From contig DASTVZ010000111.1 in assembly GCA_035758845.1 (NCBI GenBank), forward strand, positions 1 through 44,078: DNA of 44,078 nt, in the 5' to 3' direction. This DNA is from JALZOC01 sp035758845. Its GTDB lineage: Bacteria > Acidobacteriota > Vicinamibacteria > Vicinamibacterales > 2-12-FULL-66-21. Made by a program: the position numbers and the translations under genes. Positions 8,099-16,127 of the stretch are shown piece by piece (position 1 is the stretch's first letter; the number at the start of each line of letters is the position of its first letter). The notes beneath the pieces were generated by a model. It saw only the letters and a list, made by a program, of their open reading frames with translations, did no database searches and was not told where the DNA came from.

Positions 8099-11000
8099 AT
8101 GCGTGTGCCGTCCGTGTGTCGGCCCGGGCTACCGGCCGTTGTTTCCATTCTCGCTGCGTGCTCATTCGTCCTTGCCTTCTCGCAACAGGCCGCGGCCGCT
8201 ACGCTGACCGTGTGCGCGACCGGCTGCGCGTACACTGACTTTCAGCAGGCGCTGAACGACTCGCAGCCTGGCGACACGATTCTTCTTCGCGCCGGCGAGA
8301 CATTCATCGGCAACTTCGTCCTTCCTGCGAAGAGCGGTTCCAACACCAGTCCGATTCTCATTCGATCGGACGCGCCGGACAGTGCACTCCCGGCAGCTGG
8401 TAGTCGGCTTGTGCCGCCTGGTTATGCCGGAACCAACGTGGCCTTGAATCGACTGGCCCGTCTGAAGGGACGGGGCGGTGCTTACAGGACCACGCCAGTG
8501 CTAAAGACCGCCAAGGCAGCGCACAATTACCGGTTACAGTTCCTCGACATCGATGGCGTTGCCCAGGAAGGATGGGGAACCCTCGTCGAGTGGGGCAACA
8601 ACTCGGACGCGCAGACAACGCTCGATGTCGTTCCCTACGGAATCGTGCTCGATCGCGTCTACGTACACGGGCACGCGACGAAGGGACAGAAACGCTGCAT
8701 CGCGCTCAACGGCGCATCGCTTGACGTTCTCAACAGCTTCGTGACCATGTGCGCCGCGGTCGAAATCGACGCGCAGGCAATCGCCGGATTCAACGGGCCC
8801 GGTCCATTCAAGATTTCCAACAACTACCTCGAAGGTAGCACCGAGAACATTCTCTTCGGCGGCGCTGATCCAAAAATTCCCAATCTCGTTCCCAGCGACA
8901 TCGAAATCACTCGCAATCTGTTCACCAAGCGCGTGAGCTGGCGCAATCCGGTTCTGGTGCCACCTTCGGCTCCCGCGGTGACGGCGATCGCCGGCGGGGG
9001 ATCGCTGGCCGCTGCCAGACACTACTTTACCGTCGTGGCGGTGATGAAGACCGAAGGAGACGAAGCGGTTTCTGCTCGATCTGCCGAGGCGTCGGTTCTC
9101 GTCGGAACCAGCGGCAGCAAGGTGACGCTGACCTGGAGCGCGGTTCCCGGCGCGGACTTTTATCGCGTCTATCGCGGCACGACCGCGGGCGGGGAAAACC
9201 GGTACATGCAGAGCGCTGCAGGCACCGCGTCGATCGTTTACACGGGAACAGGCGAGACCGCCGGGACGCCGCCGACGCAAGGCAAGCGCTGGAATGTCAA
9301 GAACCTGCTCGAGTTGAAAAACGCCCGGAGAGTCCTCATTGACGGAAACATCTTCGAGCATTCCTGGGCGGCTTCTCAGAAAGGCTACGCAATCCTGTTG
9401 ACGCCTCGCAATCAGAGTGGCACCGCGCCGTGGTCGGTTGTTCGCGACATCACGCTCACCAATAACGTGATTCAGCACGTAGCCGGGGGCATTGATATTC
9501 TCGGGACTGACTACGAGTATCCGAGCCAGCGCACGACCGCAATCCTGATTCGAAACAATTTGGTGTACGACGTGTCGAGCACCTGGGGCAGCGAGCATTT
9601 TCTGCTGATGACCGGTGCGCCGCTCGGCGTCACCGTCGATCACAACACCATCCATCAGGAGAAACTGATCGTGCTTGCCGATGGCGACCCTATTCCCAGC
9701 TTCGTGTTGACGAACAACATCGCGCCTCATAATCAGTACGGCATTTTCGGCAGCGGCGCGGGCTTCGGCAACAACGCTCTTGCGGCGTACTTCCCGAACG
9801 CGATCGTGCGTCGCAACGCCATCGGAGGAGCCAACCCGTCGCTGTACCCGCCAGACAATTTCTATCCGGACATGGCGACCTTCAATGCCCAGTTCATGGA
9901 TGTTGACGCCAACGATTTCCGGCTAATTGCCGGAAGTATCTTCAACGGCGCCGGGACCGACGGCCGGAACCTGGGTGTGGACTTCGCCGCGCTTGACGCG
10001 GCGATGAAGGGGGTAGCCCCTCCCAGCGGTGGCAGTGACGGTGGCGGTGCGCCGCCTGCCTCGGGGACATCGGTTCCGTTCGGCGGCACGCCGACAACGC
10101 TGCCGGCAACAATCCAGGCGGAGAATTTCGACGAAGGCGGGAGTGGCGTGGCTTATCACGACACAACATCGGGCAACGCAGGCGGACAGTATCGCGGCAC
10201 AGATGTTGACATTGAAGACTCGTCGGATTCGGGTGGCGGGCACGATGTCGGTTGGGTCTCGGCGGGCGAGTGGCTGAAGTACACGGTTAACGTTTCCGCC
10301 GCAGGAGTCTATGACATCGATATTCGAGTGGCGTCCGCTGGGAGCGGCGGCACGTTCCATATCGAGGCGAATAGCAGCGACATCACCGGGCGATTGACTG
10401 TTCCGAATACCGGCAGCTGGCAGAAATGGACGACTCTTCGAAAGAGTGCTGTCAGTCTCAATGCCGGGCAGCAGGTGTGGCGGCTCGTCATGGACACAAA
10501 CGGGGCGACTGACGCGGTGGGAAATTTCAACTATATCCGAGTCACGGGCAGTACAGCCGGCGCTCCTTACGGCGGCACCGCGGTCTCTTTGCCGGGCACG
10601 ATACAAGCCGAGAACTTCGATCAAGGCGCAGCGGGCGTTGCCTATGTGGATACGACGGCAGGAAACTATGGCGGAGAGTATCGTGGGACGGACGTAGACA
10701 TCGAATCGTCGGCCGACTCGGGTGGCGGCTACGACGTCGGGTGGGTTGCCGCTGGTGAGCGACTGAATTACTCGGTAAACGTGTCGACGGCGGGCTCCTA
10801 CGATATCGATGTGCGCGTTGCGTCCGCGGGCGCCGGGGGCACGTTCCATATCGAGGTGAACGGCGTCGACAAGACGGGACGACTGACCGTGCCGAACACC
10901 GGCGGGTGGCAGACCTGGACCACCGTTCGAAAGAGCGCGGTGAGCCTGAGTGCGGGACCGCAAGTGTGGCGGCTCGTCATGGACACGACTGGTGCGACGA

Positions 11001-11536
11001 CGGCAGCCGTCGGTAATTTCAACTACATCCGCGTGACAGCCGCGGCAGCCAGCGCGCCATTTGGTGGAACGGCGGTCGCGCTGCCTGGAGTCATTCAGGC
11101 GGAGAACTTCGACGATGGTGGCGCCGGCCGCGCATACGTGGACGCGAGCGCGGGTAACTCCGGAGGTCAGTATCGGACGACCGATGTTGACATTGAACGG
11201 ACGTCCGACTCGGGCGGCGGCTACAACCTAGGGTGGGTATCTGCCGGAGAGTGGCTCAATTACACGGTGAACGTCGCGACGGCTGGCACCTACAACATAA
11301 GTGTGCGCGTCGCGTCGCCATCTACCGGAGCAGCATTCCACATCGAGGTGAACGGCGTCGACAAGACAGGGCGACTCGCCGTGCCAAACACCGGCGGATG
11401 GCAGACCTGGACAACGGTTCAGAAGGCTGTCTCACTGCCAGCCGGTCCGCAGACGTGGCGGCTGGTCATGGATGCGAATGGAAGCAGCGGCGGCGTCGCA
11501 AACTTCAACTACATCGGCGTGACCGGGCCAAACTAG
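8099..11536 (+). CDS. Secreted right-handed beta-helix protein with inserted Fn3-like domain and three CBM6 modules
   Basis: This 1145-residue protein starts with a signal peptide (hydrophobic to about 34, AAAA-TLTV). A beta-helix spans about 35-640, with repeated N-N-x-hydrophobic turns such as ISNNYLEG, VTVDHNTIHQ and VLTNNIAPHN. An Fn3-like domain (about 287-395; VTLTWSAVPGADFYRVYRG) is inserted between two coils. The four paralogues downstream lack it. Three CBM6 modules follow at about 659-816, 821-978 and 984-1143, each with IQAENFD, a WLNYTV-like strand, GTFHIE-type and WRLVMD motifs. Beta-helix folds are common in polysaccharide lyases, epimerases and hydrolases, and CBM6 binds beta-glycans. 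A role in binding or processing the EPS made next door is inferred, and I cannot assign catalytic residues. TAGGTG lies 8 bp before the ATG. Confidence 0.85.
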   Translation: MRVPSVCRPGLPAVVSILAACSFVLAFSQQAAAATLTVCATGCAYTDFQQALNDSQPGDTILLRAGETFIGNFVLPAKSGSNTSPILIRSDAPDSALPAAGSRLVPPGYAGTNVALNRLARLKGRGGAYRTTPVLKTAKAAHNYRLQFLDIDGVAQEGWGTLVEWGNNSDAQTTLDVVPYGIVLDRVYVHGHATKGQKRCIALNGASLDVLNSFVTMCAAVEIDAQAIAGFNGPGPFKISNNYLEGSTENILFGGADPKIPNLVPSDIEITRNLFTKRVSWRNPVLVPPSAPAVTAIAGGGSLAAARHYFTVVAVMKTEGDEAVSARSAEASVLVGTSGSKVTLTWSAVPGADFYRVYRGTTAGGENRYMQSAAGTASIVYTGTGETAGTPPTQGKRWNVKNLLELKNARRVLIDGNIFEHSWAASQKGYAILLTPRNQSGTAPWSVVRDITLTNNVIQHVAGGIDILGTDYEYPSQRTTAILIRNNLVYDVSSTWGSEHFLLMTGAPLGVTVDHNTIHQEKLIVLADGDPIPSFVLTNNIAPHNQYGIFGSGAGFGNNALAAYFPNAIVRRNAIGGANPSLYPPDNFYPDMATFNAQFMDVDANDFRLIAGSIFNGAGTDGRNLGVDFAALDAAMKGVAPPSGGSDGGGAPPASGTSVPFGGTPTTLPATIQAENFDEGGSGVAYHDTTSGNAGGQYRGTDVDIEDSSDSGGGHDVGWVSAGEWLKYTVNVSAAGVYDIDIRVASAGSGGTFHIEANSSDITGRLTVPNTGSWQKWTTLRKSAVSLNAGQQVWRLVMDTNGATDAVGNFNYIRVTGSTAGAPYGGTAVSLPGTIQAENFDQGAAGVAYVDTTAGNYGGEYRGTDVDIESSADSGGGYDVGWVAAGERLNYSVNVSTAGSYDIDVRVASAGAGGTFHIEVNGVDKTGRLTVPNTGGWQTWTTVRKSAVSLSAGPQVWRLVMDTTGATTAAVGNFNYIRVTAAAASAPFGGTAVALPGVIQAENFDDGGAGRAYVDASAGNSGGQYRTTDVDIERTSDSGGGYNLGWVSAGEWLNYTVNVATAGTYNISVRVASPSTGAAFHIEVNGVDKTGRLAVPNTGGWQTWTTVQKAVSLPAGPQTWRLVMDANGSSGGVANFNYIGVTGPN

Positions 11537-11559
11537 CCGGCTCATCGATGGCAGGATCC

Positions 11560-11574
11560 TGGCTCGGCATATGC
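11560..11574 (+). promoter_or_regulatory. Probable sigma-54 promoter of second beta-helix gene
   Basis: It reads TGGCTC-GGCAT-ATGC, with correct GG-N10-GC spacing and one mismatch in the -12 box. It sits in the short gap after the stop at 11536. The predicted start, near 11586, lies just before the ATG at 11594. This supports that ATG over the TTG at 11576, which would be upstream of the transcript start. Confidence 0.5.
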
Positions 11575-11593
11575 TTTGGATAACGTACGAGCA

Positions 11594-13216
11594 ATGTGTA
11601 ATTTGAGATTTGTGCTTGTGCTGGCTCTGGTCGCGGTTGCACAGCCCACTGCGCACGTGCCGGCGACGGTAGGACCGGAAGCGATTGGGCGCGGCCCGCT
11701 GGGGTCGCCTGTGCAGACGGTTGTGCCCGCCGGTGCCGATCTGCAGAACTACATCAACCGCGCGAGACCGGGCGACGTGCTGTTGCTCGAGCCGGGCGCC
11801 ACCTTCATCGGGAACTTCACGCTACCGGCACTCCCCGAAGAGTCGAGCGCAATCCCCGCGCAATACATCACGATTCGATCGGGAGCCGACAACTCGCACT
11901 TTCCGACAGCAGACCGGGTCACGCCGGCACACGCGCAGTGGATGCCGACGTTACGCTCGCCAAATGGCAGCTCGGCACTGGCGACCAGGCCGGGCGCACA
12001 CCATTGGCGCCTCCAGTGGCTGGCCTTTGCAGCAAATTCCGGCGGTGCAGGCAACATCATCAGTCTGGGTGATGGCGGTGAGACTCAGCGTGATCGCGCC
12101 AACGTGCCTCACCATCTGGAACTCGATGGTCTGATCATTCGCGGAGATGCGTCGCAGGGGCAGAAACGGGGGATAGCGCTCAATAGCGCGGACACCGTGA
12201 TTCGGAACTCGGATATTCGTGAAATCAAAGCCGACGGACAGGACAGTCAGGCGATATGTGGCTGGAACGGGCCTGGCCCGTTTGTGATCGATAACAATTA
12301 TCTCGAAGCGGCTGCCGAGAACGTGATGTTTGGAGGGGCGGATCCCGCAATTCGCGATCTTGTCCCGAGTGACATCAGAATCCGGCGCAACTACGTAACC
12401 AAGCCCGTCGCCTGGCGGGGTTCACGCTGGACAGTCAAGAATCTGCTCGAGCTGAAAAATGCGCGGCGCGTCGTGATCGAGTCAAACGTGTTCGAGAATA
12501 ACTGGGTAGCGGCGCAGACCGGTTATGCCCTTCTCTTCAAGCCGGTGAACCAGGACGGCAAGGCTCCCTGGTCGGACGTGTCCGATATCACACTTCAATA
12601 CAACATCGTTCGCCACGTGTCTTCCGCGATCAATATTCTCGGAACCGACTACGAGCATCCGAGCGCGCACATGCGTGGTCTGCAAATCCGCAATAACCTG
12701 TTTTACGACGTGGATGCGGGGCGGTGGGGAGGAGACGGTCGCTTCCTTTTGATCGGGGGCGGACCCGCAGACATCGTCATCGACCACAACACGGTGATCC
12801 AGAGCGGCAGCGTTGTGCAGTTTTATGGAACCCAGAATGGACGGCCGTGGGTCATTCAAAACCTTCGCTTCACGAATAATCTCACCCGCCACAACCAGTT
12901 CGGGGTCATCGGCGAGTCCGCTGGGATTGGCAGGTCGGCGATTGCGGCCTACGTGAATAACAACGAATTTCGCCGGAACGTCCTCGCCGGGGGGGATCCG
13001 TCACGATACCCACCAGATAATTTGTTTCCCAGCGTCGCGGAGCTGATGGCCGATTTCGTCGACAGCGCTCACGACGATTACCGGCTGCGCGCCACCAGTC
13101 GTTTCAGCGCCGCTGCGACGGACGGGTCAATGCTCGGCGCAAATCTTGAGGAGCTCGGACGTCGCAAGCCGCCCGAGCGCGAACCCCGCTCGGCGCCACC
13201 ACGTACAAGAAGGTAA
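11594..13216 (+). CDS. Secreted right-handed beta-helix protein, no CBM
   Basis: I chose the ATG at 11594 (MCNLRFVLVLALVAVA, a signal peptide) over the in-frame TTG at 11576 because the latter overlaps the predicted promoter start. The protein is 540 residues. The family core is present: VVPAGADLQNYINRARPGDVLLLEPG at the N-terminal cap (about residues 38-63), then QKRGIALN, SQAICGWNGPGPFVI, ENVMFGGADP, VKNLLELKNARRV and ILGTDYEHPS. The same blocks occur in all five tandem paralogues. It ends in a basic Pro/Arg-rich tail and has no CBM. It is presumably exported and acts on, or as part of, the extracellular matrix. The substrate is unknown. Confidence 0.82.
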   Translation: MCNLRFVLVLALVAVAQPTAHVPATVGPEAIGRGPLGSPVQTVVPAGADLQNYINRARPGDVLLLEPGATFIGNFTLPALPEESSAIPAQYITIRSGADNSHFPTADRVTPAHAQWMPTLRSPNGSSALATRPGAHHWRLQWLAFAANSGGAGNIISLGDGGETQRDRANVPHHLELDGLIIRGDASQGQKRGIALNSADTVIRNSDIREIKADGQDSQAICGWNGPGPFVIDNNYLEAAAENVMFGGADPAIRDLVPSDIRIRRNYVTKPVAWRGSRWTVKNLLELKNARRVVIESNVFENNWVAAQTGYALLFKPVNQDGKAPWSDVSDITLQYNIVRHVSSAINILGTDYEHPSAHMRGLQIRNNLFYDVDAGRWGGDGRFLLIGGGPADIVIDHNTVIQSGSVVQFYGTQNGRPWVIQNLRFTNNLTRHNQFGVIGESAGIGRSAIAAYVNNNEFRRNVLAGGDPSRYPPDNLFPSVAELMADFVDSAHDDYRLRATSRFSAAATDGSMLGANLEELGRRKPPEREPRSAPPRTRR

Positions 13217-13283
13217 GCTCCACCGAATTCTGTCATCCTTTCGATCCGCAGACCTGCCTCTCGGATAGCACGACCCACAATTC

Positions 13284-13299
13284 TGTAATCGGCCGTACA
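13284..13299. promoter_or_regulatory. TGTA-N8-TACA dyad upstream of sigma-54 promoter
   Basis: TGTAATCGGCCGTACA has inverted TGTA/TACA ends and lies about 62-77 bp upstream of the -24 element at 13361. It shares the GTAAT core with the palindrome at 7917 and with the segments near 15986 and 17738. It is a candidate activator site, but short and weakly supported. Confidence 0.25.
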
Positions 13300-13360
13300 A
13301 AATCGTGTCGTATTCGGGACGACGCGCACAAAATTCGTCGAAATAGCTAGCTCTGCCTGA

Positions 13361-13375
13361 AGGTACCGTTCTTGC
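13361..13375 (+). promoter_or_regulatory. Sigma-54 promoter of third beta-helix gene
   Basis: It reads AGGTAC-CGTTC-TTGC with GG-N10-GC spacing. It aligns with the promoters at 16064 and 17816 (all three have GTTC-TTGC at the 3' end). Directly overlapping is the dyad GCCGAGC-TTCA-GCTCGGC (13374-13391), partly kept at the other two copies. The start site is expected near 13387, about 42 bases before the ATG. Confidence 0.6.
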
Positions 13376-13428
13376 CGAGCTTCAGCTCGGCGTTAGCCGC
13401 GCCCTTCTTCTCAAACAGGAAAAACAAA

Positions 13429-15906
13429 ATGGGCCTTCGCACTGCTGGTCGGACAGGTCTGCTTGTACTGAGAGTGCTTTCAATTCCAGTGCTGATCGCG
13501 ACGTGGCTCGCCACAGATGCCTGGGCAGCAACCACGATCGTCGCGGCGGGAGCCGACCTGCAGGCGGCCCTGAACGCTGCGAGCCCGGGAGACGTTCTCG
13601 TCTTACAGGCCGGGGCACGCTACGTCGGCCCATTCACTCTGCCGCCGAATCCGACCGGGCCGGAGATCACCATTCGGTCGTCGGCGAGTCTTCCTCAGCG
13701 TCGCATCGGGCCACAAGACGCGGCGCTCCTTCCGACGCTCGCGTCGCCGGTGGCGTGGGCCATACTCGATGGCACCGGCGCCTCGAACTGGCGGCTCGAC
13801 GGCATAGCGTTCGAACCGGTGGTGGACGGTTCTGGAGAGGTCATCCTCCTGCAAGATTCGACGAACATCTATATGGACCGCCTGCTGATCGTTGGCGGAG
13901 TCAACGGACAGAAGCGAGGGATCCGCGGCAACGGGCAGCGAATAACATTGACGCGCTCGCACATCGCCAACATCGCCAGGGCGAGCCAGGACTCGCAAGC
14001 CTTCTGTGCATGGGATGGCGCCGGTCCTTACACGATCACCAACAACTTCCTCGAGGCCGCGAGCGAGAACATCATGTTTGGCGGCGCAGACAGCAAGGCG
14101 CCCGATCGCATTCCCTCAGATATCCTTGTTGAAGGGAACCACTTCACCAAGCGCTTGGAATGGAAGGGCGCCGGCCTCGTCGTCAAGAACCTGTTCGAGC
14201 TGAAGGTGGGGCGCCGGATCACGATTCGTGGCAATCTGTTCGAACGAAACTGGACCGATGGTCAGACCGGTTTCGCGATTCTGCTGAAGGTCGTCAACCA
14301 GGGTGGCACGGCTCCCTGGTCAGTTCTCGAAGATGTAATCTTCGAGCAAAACACTGTCCGGGACACCGAAAACGGATTCAACATTCTTGGCAACGATTAC
14401 GCGAAGCCGTCCGGACGCGCGACCCGCCTCACTATCCGGAACAACCTGCTGCTGACGCCCGGCATGGCGTTTCAGGCTGGCGGAGAGATCGGGGATCTCA
14501 CAATCGATCACAACACGATCGATCAAGGCTCCACGCTGATGTCGCTCTATAAGGGCACCGTGTGGAGCGCCGGCGCCGCAGCGGCCCGACCCGGCACCTA
14601 CGCAGTGGAACACCTGACATACACCAACAACCTCGCGCGGCACAACGCGTACGGAGTGAAAGGACAAGGGACAGCGGTTGGCACCCCAAGTCTTACGGCG
14701 TTCACTCCCGGATTCGTGTGGACGAATAACGTGCTGGCGGGAGGGGCCGGCTATCCGTATCCACCAATCACGTGGTTTCCAACTGTCGCTGTTTACACAC
14801 AATCGTTCGACAGCAACTACCACCTCGTGACGGGCTCTCCGTATATTGGGGCCGCGACAGACGGGAAGGACGTAGGCGTAGACTGGGGGGGACAGCCAAC
14901 TAACCCCCCACCACCACCTGGCGGCAGTCCTTTTAAAGGAACGCCACAGGTCCTGCCTTCAGAGACGGTCCAGTTCGAGGATTTCGATGTCGGCGCTGCC
15001 GGCGTCGCATACGGTGACGCGTCCCCCGGGAACACCGGTGGCGCCTACCGCACGACAGACGTCGACATCCAACCGACCACTGATACGGGAGCTGGCTACA
15101 ACGTCGGCTGGACTTCCGCTGGAGAGTGGCTCAACTACACCGTGAGCGTTGCCGCGGCCGGGACGTACGATCTGGAGGTTCGTGTCGCATCTAATGGAGC
15201 CGGCGGGACATTCCACATCGAAGTTGACGGTGTTGACAAGACGGGGAGGTTGACCGTTCCCAACACGCGCGGCTGGCAGACGTGGACGACGATCAGAAAG
15301 AGCGGCGTCACGCTCACTGCCGGGTCCCAGGTATGGCGAGTCGTCATGGATTCGAACGGCTCGACGGGGGCCGTCGGGAACTTCAACAACTTCAAGATCA
15401 CGGCGTCTGTGCCCAGCACACCATACGGTGGCACGGCCACAGTGCTGCCCGGAACCATTCAAGCCGAAAACTTCGATGATGGCGGCGCCGGTCGCGCGTA
15501 TGTGGACGCGACTTCCGGCAACGCGGGCGGCAGATATCGGACGACGGACGTCGACATCGAATGGACAAATGATGGCGGGTCCGGTTACGACGTCGGCTGG
15601 GTCTCTCCTAGCGAGTGGTTGAACTACTCGGTCGACGTGACGTCCGCCGGAAACTACGACCTCGAGGTTCGCGTCGCATCCGCCGGAGCTGGAGGAACCT
15701 TTCACATCGAGGTCAATGGTGTCGACAAGACCGGTCCCATGACCGTTCCCAATACCGGTGGATGGCAGACGTGGACCACAATTCGGTGCCCGGCCGTCGC
15801 GTTGTCGGCCGGACCGCAACTGTGGCGCGTCGTGATGGACACGAGCGGATCCACGACGAAGGCCGTCGGCAATTTCAACTACATCACCGTCAGCGGACCA
15901 AAGTGA
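13429..15906 (+). CDS. Secreted right-handed beta-helix protein with two CBM6 modules
   Basis: The start is the ATG at 13429, with AGGA 8-10 bases upstream and a signal peptide (about 1-34, ending DAWAA-TTIV). The earlier in-frame ATG at 13372 lies upstream of the expected transcript start. The protein is 825 residues. The beta-helix core (about 35-490) has QKRGIRGNGQ, DSQAFCAWDGAGPY, ENIMFGGADS, VKNLFELK and NILGNDYAKPS. A Pro/Gly linker leads to CBM6 modules at about 497-655 and 662-823. The core is nearest the genes at 16128 and 17877, which lack CBMs, so CBMs have been gained or lost within the array. An EPS-directed lyase, hydrolase or matrix protein is plausible, but the function is not established. 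Confidence 0.85.
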   Translation: MGLRTAGRTGLLVLRVLSIPVLIATWLATDAWAATTIVAAGADLQAALNAASPGDVLVLQAGARYVGPFTLPPNPTGPEITIRSSASLPQRRIGPQDAALLPTLASPVAWAILDGTGASNWRLDGIAFEPVVDGSGEVILLQDSTNIYMDRLLIVGGVNGQKRGIRGNGQRITLTRSHIANIARASQDSQAFCAWDGAGPYTITNNFLEAASENIMFGGADSKAPDRIPSDILVEGNHFTKRLEWKGAGLVVKNLFELKVGRRITIRGNLFERNWTDGQTGFAILLKVVNQGGTAPWSVLEDVIFEQNTVRDTENGFNILGNDYAKPSGRATRLTIRNNLLLTPGMAFQAGGEIGDLTIDHNTIDQGSTLMSLYKGTVWSAGAAAARPGTYAVEHLTYTNNLARHNAYGVKGQGTAVGTPSLTAFTPGFVWTNNVLAGGAGYPYPPITWFPTVAVYTQSFDSNYHLVTGSPYIGAATDGKDVGVDWGGQPTNPPPPPGGSPFKGTPQVLPSETVQFEDFDVGAAGVAYGDASPGNTGGAYRTTDVDIQPTTDTGAGYNVGWTSAGEWLNYTVSVAAAGTYDLEVRVASNGAGGTFHIEVDGVDKTGRLTVPNTRGWQTWTTIRKSGVTLTAGSQVWRVVMDSNGSTGAVGNFNNFKITASVPSTPYGGTATVLPGTIQAENFDDGGAGRAYVDATSGNAGGRYRTTDVDIEWTNDGGSGYDVGWVSPSEWLNYSVDVTSAGNYDLEVRVASAGAGGTFHIEVNGVDKTGPMTVPNTGGWQTWTTIRCPAVALSAGPQLWRVVMDTSGSTTKAVGNFNYITVSGPK

Positions 15907-15966
15907 AGGCCGACCGCGACGACGGTGTTTATTGATTTGTGAGAGAGAGCTCGTCCATAATTGTCC

Positions 15967-16016
15967 GATCAAGCCACGCAGGATCGTAATATCCGACGCT
16001 AAGCCGTGGCTTGATC
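15967..16016. repeat. Perfect 12-bp inverted repeat upstream of beta-helix gene 4
   Basis: GATCAAGCCACG (15967-15978) is exactly inverted at 16005-16016 (CGTGGCTTGATC). The 26-bp spacer holds a smaller GGAT/ATCC pair and a CGTAAT. The dyad centre is about 98 bp before the predicted start at 16090, where a sigma-54 activator would bind. A decayed copy lies at about 17719-17770 before the next paralogue. No T-tract follows, so a terminator is less likely. Confidence 0.45.
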
Positions 16017-16063
16017 GCTCGCTCCACACGACGCGACTCGCAACACATGCGAGCACTGTGTGA

Positions 16064-16078
16064 AGGCATTGTTCTTGC
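16064..16078 (+). promoter_or_regulatory. Sigma-54 promoter of fourth beta-helix gene
   Basis: It reads AGGCAT-TGTTC-TTGC, with correct GG-N10-GC spacing and an exact TTGC box. Thirteen of its bases plus flanks are identical to the promoter at 17816, showing that the promoter was duplicated with the gene. The start is expected near 16090. Confidence 0.65.
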
Positions 16079-16127
16079 TGAGCTGTAGTTCCGCGGTACC
16101 CCGCGCCGTTCAACCGGACAACCAAAC

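Noticed and set aside
10070..11530. Tandem repeats resembling an array
   Set aside because: The three repeats of about 480 bp are in-frame CBM6 domains, not a CRISPR or satellite array.
14959..16125. 388-residue minus-strand ORF
   Set aside because: It is antisense to the CBM6 modules of the gene at 13429. Similar shadows occur wherever CBM6 repeats lie.
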